Source: Hydrogenophaga flava NBRC 102514 (GTDB taxonomy: Bacteria > Pseudomonadota > Gammaproteobacteria > Burkholderiales > Burkholderiaceae_C). Taken from it: a stretch of DNA of 64,000 bases. The stretch spans positions 124,001-188,000 of the forward strand of contig NZ_BCTF01000001.1 of the NCBI RefSeq assembly GCF_001571145.1, read 5' to 3'. The stretch's first letter is position 1. Every line of letters starts with the position of its first letter. Of this stretch, positions 53,495 through 62,501 are shown one piece after another. Under the pieces are notes generated by a model. The model ran no database searches. It saw only the letters and a list, made by a program, of their open reading frames with translations, and had not been told where the DNA came from. The position numbers and the translations under genes were made by a program.

Positions 53495-54346
53495 ATGAGC
53501 AGCATCCAGACCGTCGGCATCATCGGCGCCGGCACCATGGGCAACGGCATCGCGCAGGCCTGCGCCGTCAGCGGCATCCGCGTGGTCATGGTCGACGTGG
53601 CCCAGGCCGCGGTGGACAAGGGCCTGGCCACGGTGGCCGGCAGCCTGGACCGCCTGATCAAGAAAGAGAAGCTGACCGCCGAGGGCAAGGCTGCAGCGCT
53701 GGCGCTGATCACAGGCTCGACCAGCTACGACGACCTCAAGGGCGCGCAACTCGTCATCGAGGCCGCGACTGAGAACGAAGGCCTGAAGGTCAAGATCCTG
53801 CAGCAGCTCGACGGCATCCTGGCGCCCGAGGTCATCGTGGCCACCAACACCAGCTCGATCAGCATCACCAAGCTGGCCGCCGCGACGAAACGCGCCGACA
53901 GGTTCATCGGCATGCACTTCTTCAACCCCGTGCCCATGATGGCGCTGGTGGAGATCATCCGCGGCCTGCAGACCAGCGACGCCACGCACGACGCCGTCAA
54001 GGCCCTGGCCGAGGCCCAGGGCAAGACGCCGATCACGGTGAAGAACGCCCCCGGCTTCGTGGTCAACCGCATCCTGGTGCCCATGATCAACGAGGCCTTC
54101 TTCGTGCTGGCCGAAGGCATCGCCACGCCGGAAGACATCGACGCCGGCATGAAGCTGGGCACCAACCAGCCCATCGGCCCGCTGGCGCTGGCCGACATGA
54201 TCGGCCTGGACGTGTGTCTTGCGGTGATGAACGTCTACATGGCCGAATTCAACGACAGCAAGTACCGCCCCGCGCCGCTGCTCAAGGAGATGGTGGCGGC
54301 CGGCTGGCTGGGCCGGAAAACCGGCCGCGGCGTGTATACGTATTGA
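53495..54346 (+). CDS. 3-hydroxybutyryl-CoA dehydrogenase
   Basis: A 283-residue single-function 3-hydroxyacyl-CoA dehydrogenase with CAGGAG before the ATG. The NAD loop VGIIGAGTMGNGIAQAC is at the N-terminus, followed by ATNTSSISITKLA, the catalytic His in GMHFFNPVPMMALVEII, and KNAPGFVVNRIL. It interconverts (S)-3-hydroxybutyryl-CoA and acetoacetyl-CoA with NAD(P), feeding short-chain beta-oxidation or PHA-related metabolism. It stands alone and ends in a good terminator. Confidence 0.95.
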   Translation: MSSIQTVGIIGAGTMGNGIAQACAVSGIRVVMVDVAQAAVDKGLATVAGSLDRLIKKEKLTAEGKAAALALITGSTSYDDLKGAQLVIEAATENEGLKVKILQQLDGILAPEVIVATNTSSISITKLAAATKRADRFIGMHFFNPVPMMALVEIIRGLQTSDATHDAVKALAEAQGKTPITVKNAPGFVVNRILVPMINEAFFVLAEGIATPEDIDAGMKLGTNQPIGPLALADMIGLDVCLAVMNVYMAEFNDSKYRPAPLLKEMVAAGWLGRKTGRGVYTY

Positions 54347-54376
54347 CGCCCCCCGCGCCGCATTGCACTTCATCGG

Positions 54377-54402
54377 AAGCCCGCTTCGGCGGGCTTTCTG
54401 TT
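54377..54402 (+). terminator. terminator after hydroxybutyryl-CoA dehydrogenase
   Basis: AAGCCCGC-TTCG-GCGGGCTT: an 8-bp perfect stem closed by a TTCG tetraloop, followed by TCTGTTT. It lies 30 bp after the stop codon. Strong stem, moderate U-run. Confidence 0.8.
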
Positions 54403-54469
54403 TGAGGCAGATCAATTTGCGGCGGCGCCACGTCTCCAGAATGGATTCCACGTCACCAAGGAGTCCCCC

Positions 54470-55009
54470 ATGAGCGCTGCCCCCGTCTCCATCGCCATCT
54501 TCGAATTCCTCGACAGCACCCACCAGGACATCCAGGGCCATGTGCAGCAGCTGCACGGGCTGGTGGATGCCATCGAATCCGAAGGCCTGAACGCGGCCAA
54601 CCGGGCGCTGGCCCGCCGCGTGCTGAACTACTTCAACAACGAAGCGCGCCAGCACCACCTGGACGAAGAAAAGCACATCTTTCCCTCCCTGCTGGCCAGC
54701 CAGGACGCCGAGGTCGTGCAGGCGGCCGAGCACCTGATCCAGGACCACGGCTGGCTGGAGGAGAACTGGATCCAGATCGCGCCCTCGCTCGAAGCGGCGA
54801 CCAACGGCAACCTCTGGTTCGACCCGGTCGAGCTTCGGCATGCGCTGGAGGTGTTCGAGGCGCTGTACCTGGACCACATCCTGCTGGAGGAATCGCTGGC
54901 CTACCCGGAGGCCAGGAAGCGGCTGGTCGGCATCGACACCATCGGCATGGGTCGCGAGATGGCGCGGCGGCGCGTGATGGCCCAGGACGAGGTGCGCGCC
55001 CTCGCCTGA
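54470..55009 (+). CDS. hemerythrin HHE-domain protein
   Basis: A 179-residue all-helical protein with HHE cation-binding motifs spaced as in hemerythrin: HQDIQGHVQQLHGL (about 18-31), QHHLDEEKHIFP (about 61-72), IQDHGWLEEN (about 89-98) and LDHILLEESLAYP near 129-141. Such domains bind a di-iron centre and serve in oxygen or NO sensing and in repair of oxidised iron sites. CAAGGAG precedes the start. Followed 71 bp later by glutathione reductase, a plausible oxidative-stress pairing. Confidence 0.9.
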   Translation: MSAAPVSIAIFEFLDSTHQDIQGHVQQLHGLVDAIESEGLNAANRALARRVLNYFNNEARQHHLDEEKHIFPSLLASQDAEVVQAAEHLIQDHGWLEENWIQIAPSLEAATNGNLWFDPVELRHALEVFEALYLDHILLEESLAYPEARKRLVGIDTIGMGREMARRRVMAQDEVRALA

Positions 55010-55080
55010 GAGCCCCTGCTGCAGAGGTGCCAGGAGGTGCCCCCGTACACTGACCGGCTTCCTGTCCTGCACCTGAAGCC

Positions 55081-56487
55081 ATGAGTTCTTTCGACTTCGA
55101 TCTCTTTGTCATCGGTGGCGGCAGCGGCGGCGTGCGCGCCGCCCGCATGGCCGCCGGGCGCGGCGCGCGCGTTGCCCTGGCCGAGACCCTGGGCACCGAT
55201 GGCCTGGGCGGCACCTGCGTCAACGTGGGCTGCATCCCCAAAAAGCTCTACAGCTACGCGGCCCACTACCACGATGCATTCAACGAGTCGCGCGGTTTTG
55301 GCTGGGAGCTGGACGGCGCCCCCACCTTCAACTGGTCCACCCTCAAGGCCAACCGCGCGAAGGAAATCGGCCGCCTCAACGGTGTCTACGCCAACCTGTT
55401 GCGCGGCTCGGGCGTCACGGTCCTCAACGGCTTTGCGCGCATCGACGGCCCACACGCCCTCACCGTGGCCACACTGAATGCCGACGGCACACCCGGCCAC
55501 CAGTCCTTCACGGCCGCGAACATCCTGATCGCCACCGGCGGCACCCCCTTCGTGCCGCACTTCACCGGGCGCGAGCACGTCATCACCTCCAACGAGGTGT
55601 TCGATCTGGAGCCGTTCCCGCAGCGCCTGCTGGTGGTCGGCGGCGGTTACATCGCCTGCGAGTTCGCGTCCATCTTCAACGGCCTCGGGGCCAAGGTCAC
55701 CCAGCTCTACCGCGGCGAACAGGTTCTGCGCGGCTTCGACGACGAGATCCGCCACTTCGTGGCCGGCGAGATGGTCAAGACCGGCGTCGATCTGCGGCTC
55801 AATGCCGATGTGGTGGATGTCCGCAAGACCGACGAAGGATTGCACGTGGAGTGCGAAGGCGGCAACACCGTCATGGCCGACGCTGTGCTCTACGCCACCG
55901 GCCGCAAGCCCAACGTGCAGGGCCTGGGGCTGGAAGCCGTGGGCGTGGCCCAGGGGGCGCAGGGCGAGGTGATGGTGGACGAACACTACCGCACCAACGT
56001 GCCCAGCATCTGGGCCGTGGGCGACGTGACCAACCGGGTGCAGCTCACGCCCGTGGCACTGGGCGAGGCCATGGTGGTAGTGGACCAGCTGTTCGGCCCG
56101 GCCCCCGGCAAGACTCCGCGCAGCATGGGCTACGAGTTCATTCCCACCGCCGTGTTCACCCACCCCAGCATCGGCACCGTGGGCTACAGCGAGGCGCAGG
56201 CGCGCGAGAAATTCGGCGCCGTCACCGTCTTCCGCAGCGAGTTCAAGGCGCTGCGGCACACGCTGTCGGGCAGCAGCGAACGCACGCTGATGAAGCTGAT
56301 CGTGGACACCGCCAGCGACCGCGTGGTGGGCCTGCACATGGTCGGTGCCGAGGCCGGCGAGATCGTGCAGGGCTTTGCCGTGGCGATGAAGGCGGGCGCC
56401 ACCAAGGCGGTGTTCGACAGCACCATCGGCATCCACCCGACGGCGGCCGAAGAGTTCGTGACGATGCGCGAACCGGTCAAAAGCTGA
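55081..56487 (+). CDS. gor: glutathione reductase
   Basis: A 468-residue FAD/NADPH disulfide reductase. FAD loop IGGGSGGVRAAR at 11-22, redox-active Cys46 and Cys51 in GGTCVNVGCIPKK, the NADPH-binding VVGGGYIACEFAS near 180, and the C-terminal base GIHPTAAEE. The VGCIPKKLYSYA context is the glutathione type and not lipoamide dehydrogenase or mercuric reductase. It keeps GSH reduced, which also supplies the persulfide dioxygenase. TACACT at 55046-55051 may be its -10 box. Its end overlaps the convergent DUF4010 gene by 11 bp. Confidence 0.95.
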   Translation: MSSFDFDLFVIGGGSGGVRAARMAAGRGARVALAETLGTDGLGGTCVNVGCIPKKLYSYAAHYHDAFNESRGFGWELDGAPTFNWSTLKANRAKEIGRLNGVYANLLRGSGVTVLNGFARIDGPHALTVATLNADGTPGHQSFTAANILIATGGTPFVPHFTGREHVITSNEVFDLEPFPQRLLVVGGGYIACEFASIFNGLGAKVTQLYRGEQVLRGFDDEIRHFVAGEMVKTGVDLRLNADVVDVRKTDEGLHVECEGGNTVMADAVLYATGRKPNVQGLGLEAVGVAQGAQGEVMVDEHYRTNVPSIWAVGDVTNRVQLTPVALGEAMVVVDQLFGPAPGKTPRSMGYEFIPTAVFTHPSIGTVGYSEAQAREKFGAVTVFRSEFKALRHTLSGSSERTLMKLIVDTASDRVVGLHMVGAEAGEIVQGFAVAMKAGATKAVFDSTIGIHPTAAEEFVTMREPVKS

Positions 56488-57772
56488 ACCACAGCAACCC
56501 GACCGCCACCAGCACCGTGTGCAGCCACAGGCCCGGTGCCAGCCAGCGCAGATAGGCCATGCCCCCGGTGAGCCCCGCGGTGACGCTCTTGCTCGCCGCA
56601 TGCACCAGCAAGGCCAGCGCCACGGCCCACACGCCGGCCGGCCCCGACACCGGCGTGGCGGCCGAGAACACCGCCGCCAGCGCCGAATGCAGGTCGGCCA
56701 GCGCGGCCACCAGCGCCCCCGCCACCAGGCCCGCGTCGCCCAGCCAGCGCTGCAAGGCGTGCACCACCAGCTGGACGCTGCTGAGCAGCACAGCCACGGC
56801 CGCGGCACCGCGCAGGCTGAACATGCGGTCGTCACCGCGCACGGACAGTCCCTCGATGCGCGGGGACGACACCACCAGCCCGTCGCCATCGGGCGGTGCG
56901 CCGCGCAACAGCACCCAGCCCCACAGCGCCACCACCACAGCCCCCACCAGCGCCGGCAGCCACAGCCGCGCCAGCCAGGCCGGCTGCATGGCCGCAGCCA
57001 CCAGCAGCAGCTGCAGCTGGGTGGACACGCAGGACAGCAGGCCGCCACCGGCCATCAGGCGCGGGCTGGCGCCCTGCTCGCGCACCGCCAGCCCCATCGT
57101 GGCGATGGTGGCGGTGCTGGACACGAAGCCCGAGGCCAGCGCCGACACCGCCACCGCGTGGTGCGCGGCAAGCAGCCGCGCCGCCAGGTGCGCCACCGAC
57201 TGCACGGCCAGCAGCAGCACCAGCAGCTGCACCACCTTGTGCGGGTTCAGCGGCGTGCCCCACAGCGGCTGGTCGGGCACCAGAGGCAGCGCCATCAGCA
57301 CCAGGGCGGCCAGCACAATGCCACCGCGCACCTCGCCCGGGCGCAGCCAGTGCAGGGCGAAGCGGTGCAGGCGCTCGCGCCCGGCCAGCAGCGCGGTCAG
57401 GCCCACGGCCAGGCCGGCCGCCAGCGGCGGGCTCCACACGCAAAGCACACCGGTCAGGTAGGTCAGCAGCAGCGCGATCTCGGTCGTCGCGCCGGGGTCG
57501 CCGGAGCGGTCGCGCTGGTAGGCCAGCAGGGTGAGGCCGATCACCAGCAGGGCACCGGCCACCACCAGCCCGCCGATCTGGGTCAACGCCGCCGCAGCAC
57601 CGGCCACACTGGTCACCGCAAAGGTGCGCAGACCAGCGAACGACCGGTTCGGGCCACTGCCCTTGCGCCGCTCGCGCTCGATGCCCACCAGCAGGCCGCA
57701 GCCGAGCGCGACCGCCAGCACAGCGGCGGCAGGTGTGTCGGGCACAAAGCCCCAGGGATCGGTCATGGACAT
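56477..57772 (-). CDS. MgtC/SapB-family membrane protein with DUF4010
   Basis: A protein of about 431 residues and roughly 12 hydrophobic segments, starting at the ATG at 57772 (or 57766). The N-terminal third is MgtC/SapB-like: GCGLLVGIERERRKG, then GLRTFAVTSVAGAAAAL. The remainder is a DUF4010 domain (NPHKVVQLLVLLLAV, ASGFVSSTATIATMG). MgtC relatives are linked to magnesium limitation and to inhibition of the F-ATPase in pathogens; the DUF4010 fusions are of unknown function. It stands alone and is convergent with gor. Confidence 0.88.
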   Translation of the reverse strand: MSMTDPWGFVPDTPAAAVLAVALGCGLLVGIERERRKGSGPNRSFAGLRTFAVTSVAGAAAALTQIGGLVVAGALLVIGLTLLAYQRDRSGDPGATTEIALLLTYLTGVLCVWSPPLAAGLAVGLTALLAGRERLHRFALHWLRPGEVRGGIVLAALVLMALPLVPDQPLWGTPLNPHKVVQLLVLLLAVQSVAHLAARLLAAHHAVAVSALASGFVSSTATIATMGLAVREQGASPRLMAGGGLLSCVSTQLQLLLVAAAMQPAWLARLWLPALVGAVVVALWGWVLLRGAPPDGDGLVVSSPRIEGLSVRGDDRMFSLRGAAAVAVLLSSVQLVVHALQRWLGDAGLVAGALVAALADLHSALAAVFSAATPVSGPAGVWAVALALLVHAASKSVTAGLTGGMAYLRWLAPGLWLHTVLVAVGLLWFSF

Positions 57773-57818
57773 GGCGCAGCGGAAGAACCCAGGCTGCCGC
57801 CACTGTAGCGTCAGCGTC

Positions 57819-59360
57819 TCAGGGCGTGACCAGCCCGTCCATGCGCACCACCTCGAAATCACGGCCCTGGACCTGGCGCAGCTCGCTGTTGAGCCTGTCG
57901 TTGTTCCACCGCGGGTCGGGCGCGCCGCTGACGTACCAGTTGCTGCCGTTGTCGGCCACGAACATGCCGTGCGTCTTCATGGCCGTGAGCAGCGCCCGGG
58001 TCTCGGTGCTGAAGGTCGGCGGAATGGCGTAGCTGGCCTTCAGACGCACGCGCATACCCATGGGTGGCAGGTTCGCACTGGTGTTCGACGACGCCCAGTG
58101 CGTGGCCGGCGGCACGTAGGCGCGCCGGCTGCGCTGCACCGTGAAGCGCAGCGCGTGGGCGATGCCGCCTGGGCCGAGCGCGGCTTCCTCGTAGCGCGCC
58201 AGACCGGGAAAGATCGGCAGCCCTGCGGCGTCGGCGCTGGTCCAGCCGGGCTGCCCGCCCGGCCGCACGTTGTTGCTGCCCAGGTGGAACAGTGCGCCGA
58301 CGTCCGCGAACCACGACCCACCGGTCTGCGGGAACGCCCGACCGATTTCGTAAAGGCGCTGATTGTCCCGGTCGATCACGATCACATGGCGGTCACCATT
58401 GCTGGACCGCCCACCCTCGACGGGGGCGTCCGCCGGCACCGGATACGGCCCCGGATCGCTCTCGTCCCCATATGCGGTCCAGACCATCGGCACCCGGGCC
58501 TGTGCGCCCGAGACCACCACATAGGGAATGCCAATGGGTGCCCCTTCCCAGAAACCGGATCCGAAGTCCGGGTGCAGGCCGGTGTCCAGCCCGATGCTGG
58601 CGATCAGCGCATCAGAGTTCGGGTCCACCGGCAACGCCGACACGTCCTGGTTCCAGGGGTTGTCGGCCGGGAAGGACAGCGCACCGTACAGCGGGGCACC
58701 GGGCCCCAGCGCCGCCCGCGCAAAGTTGCCGTAGCTGCGGATGGTGGCCGGCTCGGTGCCGAACACGTGGTAGCCCGTGCCCTCATAGGCGTACTGCGGC
58801 AGGTAGGCCACCTCGGTCGGGGTGACGGTATAGAAGTGGTAGCCCTTGCCCGCCAGGTAGAAGCGGCTGAGTGGCCGCAGCCCCGGCCCAGCCACCGTGC
58901 TCGCGTAGTAGGCGATGCCCTCGTAGAGGAACTGCGGCAGGTTCGCCTGCACCTGCGCCCGCTCCGATTCGCTGATGGTGTAGAAGTGCACGCCGGTCTG
59001 ACGGTTGTAGAAGCGGTGCACCGGGCTGAGGCCTGCGGCGGCCACGGGACTGGCCTCGAACGCCGGCCCGTCGTAGGACATGACGGGCAGCGTGGCACGG
59101 ATGCGGTCCCGCTCGCTGGCACTGGCCGTGTAGAAGTGCGCGCCCGTGGCCCGGTTGTAGAACCGGTAGACCGGCACCGTCCCCTGCGCCTTGGGGCTGC
59201 CGGACTCGTCCAGCGCGGCCGACTTGCTGCGTGCCTCTGCCGGGCCGTCCACACCGTCGGATGCGCCGCCGCAGGCCACCAGCGAGAACAGGAGCGCCCC
59301 GCAGGCGACCACCAGGGACAGACGGGAGATGGCAGAAAACGGTGTCCGGATCGGATTCAT
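57819..59360 (-). CDS. lipoprotein with DUF5648 repeats
   Basis: A 513-residue predicted lipoprotein from the ATG at 59360 (MNPIRTPFSA), with lipobox LFSLVAC. Three consecutive units of about 50 residues follow, each with the pattern RFYN-x-GxHFYT-x-SE(S)ER and Y-(E/D)-G (VYRFYNRATGAHFYT, VHRFYNRQTGVHFYT, LSRFYLAGKGYHFYT). These are DUF5648-type repeats, common in secreted proteins and thought to bind carbohydrate or surfaces. The C-terminal 280 residues (NPWNQDVSALPVDPNSDALI onward) form a separate domain of unknown function resembling extracellular hydrolase-like proteins. Probably outer-surface exposed. Confidence 0.85.
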   Translation of the reverse strand: MNPIRTPFSAISRLSLVVACGALLFSLVACGGASDGVDGPAEARSKSAALDESGSPKAQGTVPVYRFYNRATGAHFYTASASERDRIRATLPVMSYDGPAFEASPVAAAGLSPVHRFYNRQTGVHFYTISESERAQVQANLPQFLYEGIAYYASTVAGPGLRPLSRFYLAGKGYHFYTVTPTEVAYLPQYAYEGTGYHVFGTEPATIRSYGNFARAALGPGAPLYGALSFPADNPWNQDVSALPVDPNSDALIASIGLDTGLHPDFGSGFWEGAPIGIPYVVVSGAQARVPMVWTAYGDESDPGPYPVPADAPVEGGRSSNGDRHVIVIDRDNQRLYEIGRAFPQTGGSWFADVGALFHLGSNNVRPGGQPGWTSADAAGLPIFPGLARYEEAALGPGGIAHALRFTVQRSRRAYVPPATHWASSNTSANLPPMGMRVRLKASYAIPPTFSTETRALLTAMKTHGMFVADNGSNWYVSGAPDPRWNNDRLNSELRQVQGRDFEVVRMDGLVTP

Positions 59361-59440
59361 CGGGGTGCCCCACAACAACAGCACAGTGTGCCACCGGCCC
59401 CCGCCGGCCCTGTAACAACACCTGGCCACACAATAGCCCC

Positions 59441-60937
59441 ATGCACAAATCCCCGACCTTCATCGCACCCCAGCTGTTCGACGACCCGGCCGCCGCGCTG
59501 GCCCAGGTGCAGCACATCTACGACAGCAGCGTCGCCTTCCTGCGCGAAGCCATGCACGACTTCGTGGCGGGTGCCGAGCCCGGTGGCGCCCGCATCCGCG
59601 CCTGCTACCCCTTCGTTCGGCTGCACTCGCGCAGTGTCTCGCGGCAGGAGGCCGGGCTGCAGAGCCGGCTGAGCTACGGTTTCGTCGCCGGCCCGGGCCG
59701 CTTCGAAACCACGCTGACCCGCCCCGACCTCTACAGCGACTACTACCTGGAGCAGTTCCGCCTGCTGCTGTCCAACCACGACGGCAAGCTGGAGGTGGGC
59801 ACCAGCACGCAGCCGATCCCGATCCACTTCTCCTTCGCCGAACACGAGCATGTGGAAGGAGAGATGGGGCCCGAGCGCCGCGCCCTGATGCGCGACGTGT
59901 TCGACCTGCCCGACCTGACCGTGATGGACGACGGCATCGCCAACGGCACGCACGAACCCAAACCCGGTGAGCCGCACCCGCTGTCGCTGTTCACCGGGCC
60001 GCGCGTCGACTATTCGCTGCAGCGCCTTCGCCACTACAGCGGCACCTCGCCCGACTGGTTCCAGAACTTCGTGCTGTTCACCAACTACCAGTTCTACATC
60101 GATGAGTTCATCAAGCTGGGCCACGCCGAGATGGCCGACCCGCACAGCGACTACGTCGCCTTCGTCGAGCCGGGCAACCTGGTCACGCGCCGCGCCGGCC
60201 TGAGCACCGAAGCGATTGACGCGCTGGGCAAGGCCCTGCCCCGGCTGCCGCAGATGCCGGCCTACCACCTGCTGCGCGAAGACCGCTCGGGCATCACCAT
60301 GGTCAACATCGGCGTCGGCCCGGCCAACGCCAAGACCATCACCGACCACATCGCCGTGCTGCGCCCGCACGCCTGGCTGATGCTGGGCCACTGCGCCGGC
60401 CTGCGCAACGGCCAGCAGCTGGGCGACTACGTGCTGGCCCACGCCTACGTGCGCGAGGACCATGTGCTCGACGAGGAACTGCCGCTGTGGGTGCCGATTC
60501 CCGCGCTGGCCGAGATCCAGGTCGCACTGGAACAGGCCGTGGCCGACGTCACCGGCGTGCCGCCGCAGGAGCTCAAACGCATCATGCGCACCGGCACTGT
60601 GGCAAGCACCGACAACCGCAACTGGGAACTGCTGCCGGACAACACGCCCCAGCGCCGCTTCTCGCAATCGCGTGCCGTCGCACTGGACATGGAAAGTGCC
60701 ACCATCGCCGCCAATGGCTTCCGCTTCCGCGTGCCCTACGGCACCCTGCTGTGCGTGAGTGACAAGCCGCTGCACGGCGAGATCAAACTGCCCGGCATGG
60801 CCAACCACTTCTACCGCGAGCGGGTGGACCAGCATTTGCGCATCGGCATCCGCGCGGTGGAACTGCTGCGCGCCGGCGGGGTGGACCAGTTGCACAGCCG
60901 CAAGCTGCGCAGCTTTGCCGAGGTGGCGTTCCAGTAA
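59441..60937 (+). CDS. amn: AMP nucleosidase
   Basis: A 498-residue enzyme that cleaves AMP to adenine and ribose 5-phosphate. The N-terminal domain (1-about 200) is the Amn regulatory half, and the C-terminal nucleoside-phosphorylase-fold half has GITMVNIGVGPANAKTITDH, WLMLGHCAGLRNGQQLGDYV and the acid/base region ALDMESATIAANGFRFRVPY. Length and both halves match E. coli Amn. CACAAT ends 7 bp before the ATG, so the transcript may be nearly leaderless. It stands alone. Confidence 0.95.
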   Translation: MHKSPTFIAPQLFDDPAAALAQVQHIYDSSVAFLREAMHDFVAGAEPGGARIRACYPFVRLHSRSVSRQEAGLQSRLSYGFVAGPGRFETTLTRPDLYSDYYLEQFRLLLSNHDGKLEVGTSTQPIPIHFSFAEHEHVEGEMGPERRALMRDVFDLPDLTVMDDGIANGTHEPKPGEPHPLSLFTGPRVDYSLQRLRHYSGTSPDWFQNFVLFTNYQFYIDEFIKLGHAEMADPHSDYVAFVEPGNLVTRRAGLSTEAIDALGKALPRLPQMPAYHLLREDRSGITMVNIGVGPANAKTITDHIAVLRPHAWLMLGHCAGLRNGQQLGDYVLAHAYVREDHVLDEELPLWVPIPALAEIQVALEQAVADVTGVPPQELKRIMRTGTVASTDNRNWELLPDNTPQRRFSQSRAVALDMESATIAANGFRFRVPYGTLLCVSDKPLHGEIKLPGMANHFYRERVDQHLRIGIRAVELLRAGGVDQLHSRKLRSFAEVAFQ

Positions 60938-61033
60938 GCCCGCCGCTTTACCGGAACTTCACACACCGGTCACGGTCCCTTCGGGGTGCCTGCGCACAAT
61001 GGGGACCCAGCGCCGGTCCTCCGGCACCACACC

Positions 61034-62488
61034 ATGAACGAACCGATGACCTCTGCCCTTCCGTCACGGCACCGGCCGGGGGCCCTGCTGCTGGCCCTGT
61101 CCGCCGCCGCCCTGCTGGGCGCCTGTGCCACCCCGAACACGCCCTCCGCGGAGTCCGCCGGAATCGCCGTGCCGGCCACCTGGTCCACCGGGGCCACCAC
61201 CAACACCTCCTCGTCCACCGCCACCGACTTGGCCCAGTGGTGGCAACGCTTCAACGACCCCGCCCTGGGCGCGCTGGTCACCCAGGCGCTGCAGGCCAAT
61301 CCCGGCGTACGCAGCGCACAGGCCGCGTTGCTCCAGGCGCGCGCCCAGCGCGACGTGCAGCAGGCGAACAACGGCCCCTCGCTCAGCGCCTCGGGTTCGG
61401 CCCAGCGCAGCCGCTCGGGCACGGCGGACGCCAGCAGCCGCTTCCAGGCCGGCTTCGACGCCAGCTGGGAGCCCGATCTCTTCGGCGGCAACCGCGCCAG
61501 CCTGGACGCCAGCGAGGCCGAGGCCCGCGCCTCCGAAACCAGCCTGGCCGATGTGCAGGTGTCGCTGGCGGCCGAGGTCGCCGCGTCGCTGATCGAGCTG
61601 CGCGGTCTGCAGTCGCGGCTGGACATCGCGCAGCGCAACCTGGCCGCCCAGTCCGAGACCCTGCAGATCACGCGCTGGCGGGTGCAGGCCGGCCTGGCCT
61701 CCTCGCTCGACCTGGAACAGGCCATTGCCGCACAGGCGCAGACCCAGGCCCAGATCCCCGCGCTGCAGACCAGCCTGGCCCAGGCCCGCAACGCGCTGTC
61801 GGTGCTGACCGGCCAGGCGCCCGGCGCGCTGGACGCCACGCTGGGCGCGGTCGCGCCGGTGCCGCAGCCGCCCGCCGACATCGCACTCTCGCTGCCGGCC
61901 GAGACACTGCGCCAGCGCCCCGACGTGCGCACCGCCGAACACCGCATCAGCGCCGCACTGGCGCGGGTGGTGGCCGCCGACGCCGCGCGCTACCCGAGCT
62001 TCCGGCTCGGCGGCTCGCTCGGCCTGTCCGCGCTCACGCTGGGCACCCTGACCGACGGCGCCTCCGTGGTGCGCTCCCTGCTGGCCAGCGTGTCGGCGCC
62101 GCTGCTGGACGGTGGTGCAGCGAAGGCGCAGATGCGCGCGCAGGAGGCGGCGCTGGAACAGGCGCGTGCCGGCTACGCCAGCACCGTGCTGACCGCGCTG
62201 CAGGACGTGGAGGACGCGCTGGTCGCCATCCAGGGCGACCGCGAGCGCCTGGCCCGCCTGCAGACCGCCGCCGAGGCCGCCGTCAACGCCGAGCTGCTGG
62301 CGCGCCAGCGCTACCAGAGCGGCCTGATCGATTTCCGCACCGTGCTCGACACCCAGCGCACCCTGCTGTCCGCGCAGGACAGCGTGGCCAGCGCCCAGGC
62401 CTCGCTCGCCACCGGCCACGTCCGTCTCTACAAGGCCCTGGGCGGTGGCTGGACCCCGGACACCGCCGCACCGAGCGCCACCCGCTGA
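61034..62488 (+). CDS. outer-membrane efflux lipoprotein, NodT/TolC family
   Basis: A 484-residue outer-membrane channel lipoprotein. From the ATG at 61034, the signal ends in LLGACATP, giving Cys as lipidation site. The rest shows the two-fold repeated coiled-coil/barrel pattern of OprM/NodT: WWQRFNDPALGALVTQALQA, SWEPDLFGGNRASLDAS, GLASSLDLEQAIAAQAQ, and RPDVRTAEHRISAALARVVA, with DFRTVLDTQRTLLSAQDS near the end. It forms the outer part of a tripartite pump. The macA-like gene starts 13 bp later and macB overlaps it, so all three are one operon. Confidence 0.95.
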   Translation: MNEPMTSALPSRHRPGALLLALSAAALLGACATPNTPSAESAGIAVPATWSTGATTNTSSSTATDLAQWWQRFNDPALGALVTQALQANPGVRSAQAALLQARAQRDVQQANNGPSLSASGSAQRSRSGTADASSRFQAGFDASWEPDLFGGNRASLDASEAEARASETSLADVQVSLAAEVAASLIELRGLQSRLDIAQRNLAAQSETLQITRWRVQAGLASSLDLEQAIAAQAQTQAQIPALQTSLAQARNALSVLTGQAPGALDATLGAVAPVPQPPADIALSLPAETLRQRPDVRTAEHRISAALARVVAADAARYPSFRLGGSLGLSALTLGTLTDGASVVRSLLASVSAPLLDGGAAKAQMRAQEAALEQARAGYASTVLTALQDVEDALVAIQGDRERLARLQTAAEAAVNAELLARQRYQSGLIDFRTVLDTQRTLLSAQDSVASAQASLATGHVRLYKALGGGWTPDTAAPSATR

Positions 62489-62501
62489 CCGATTTCTCCC
62501 G

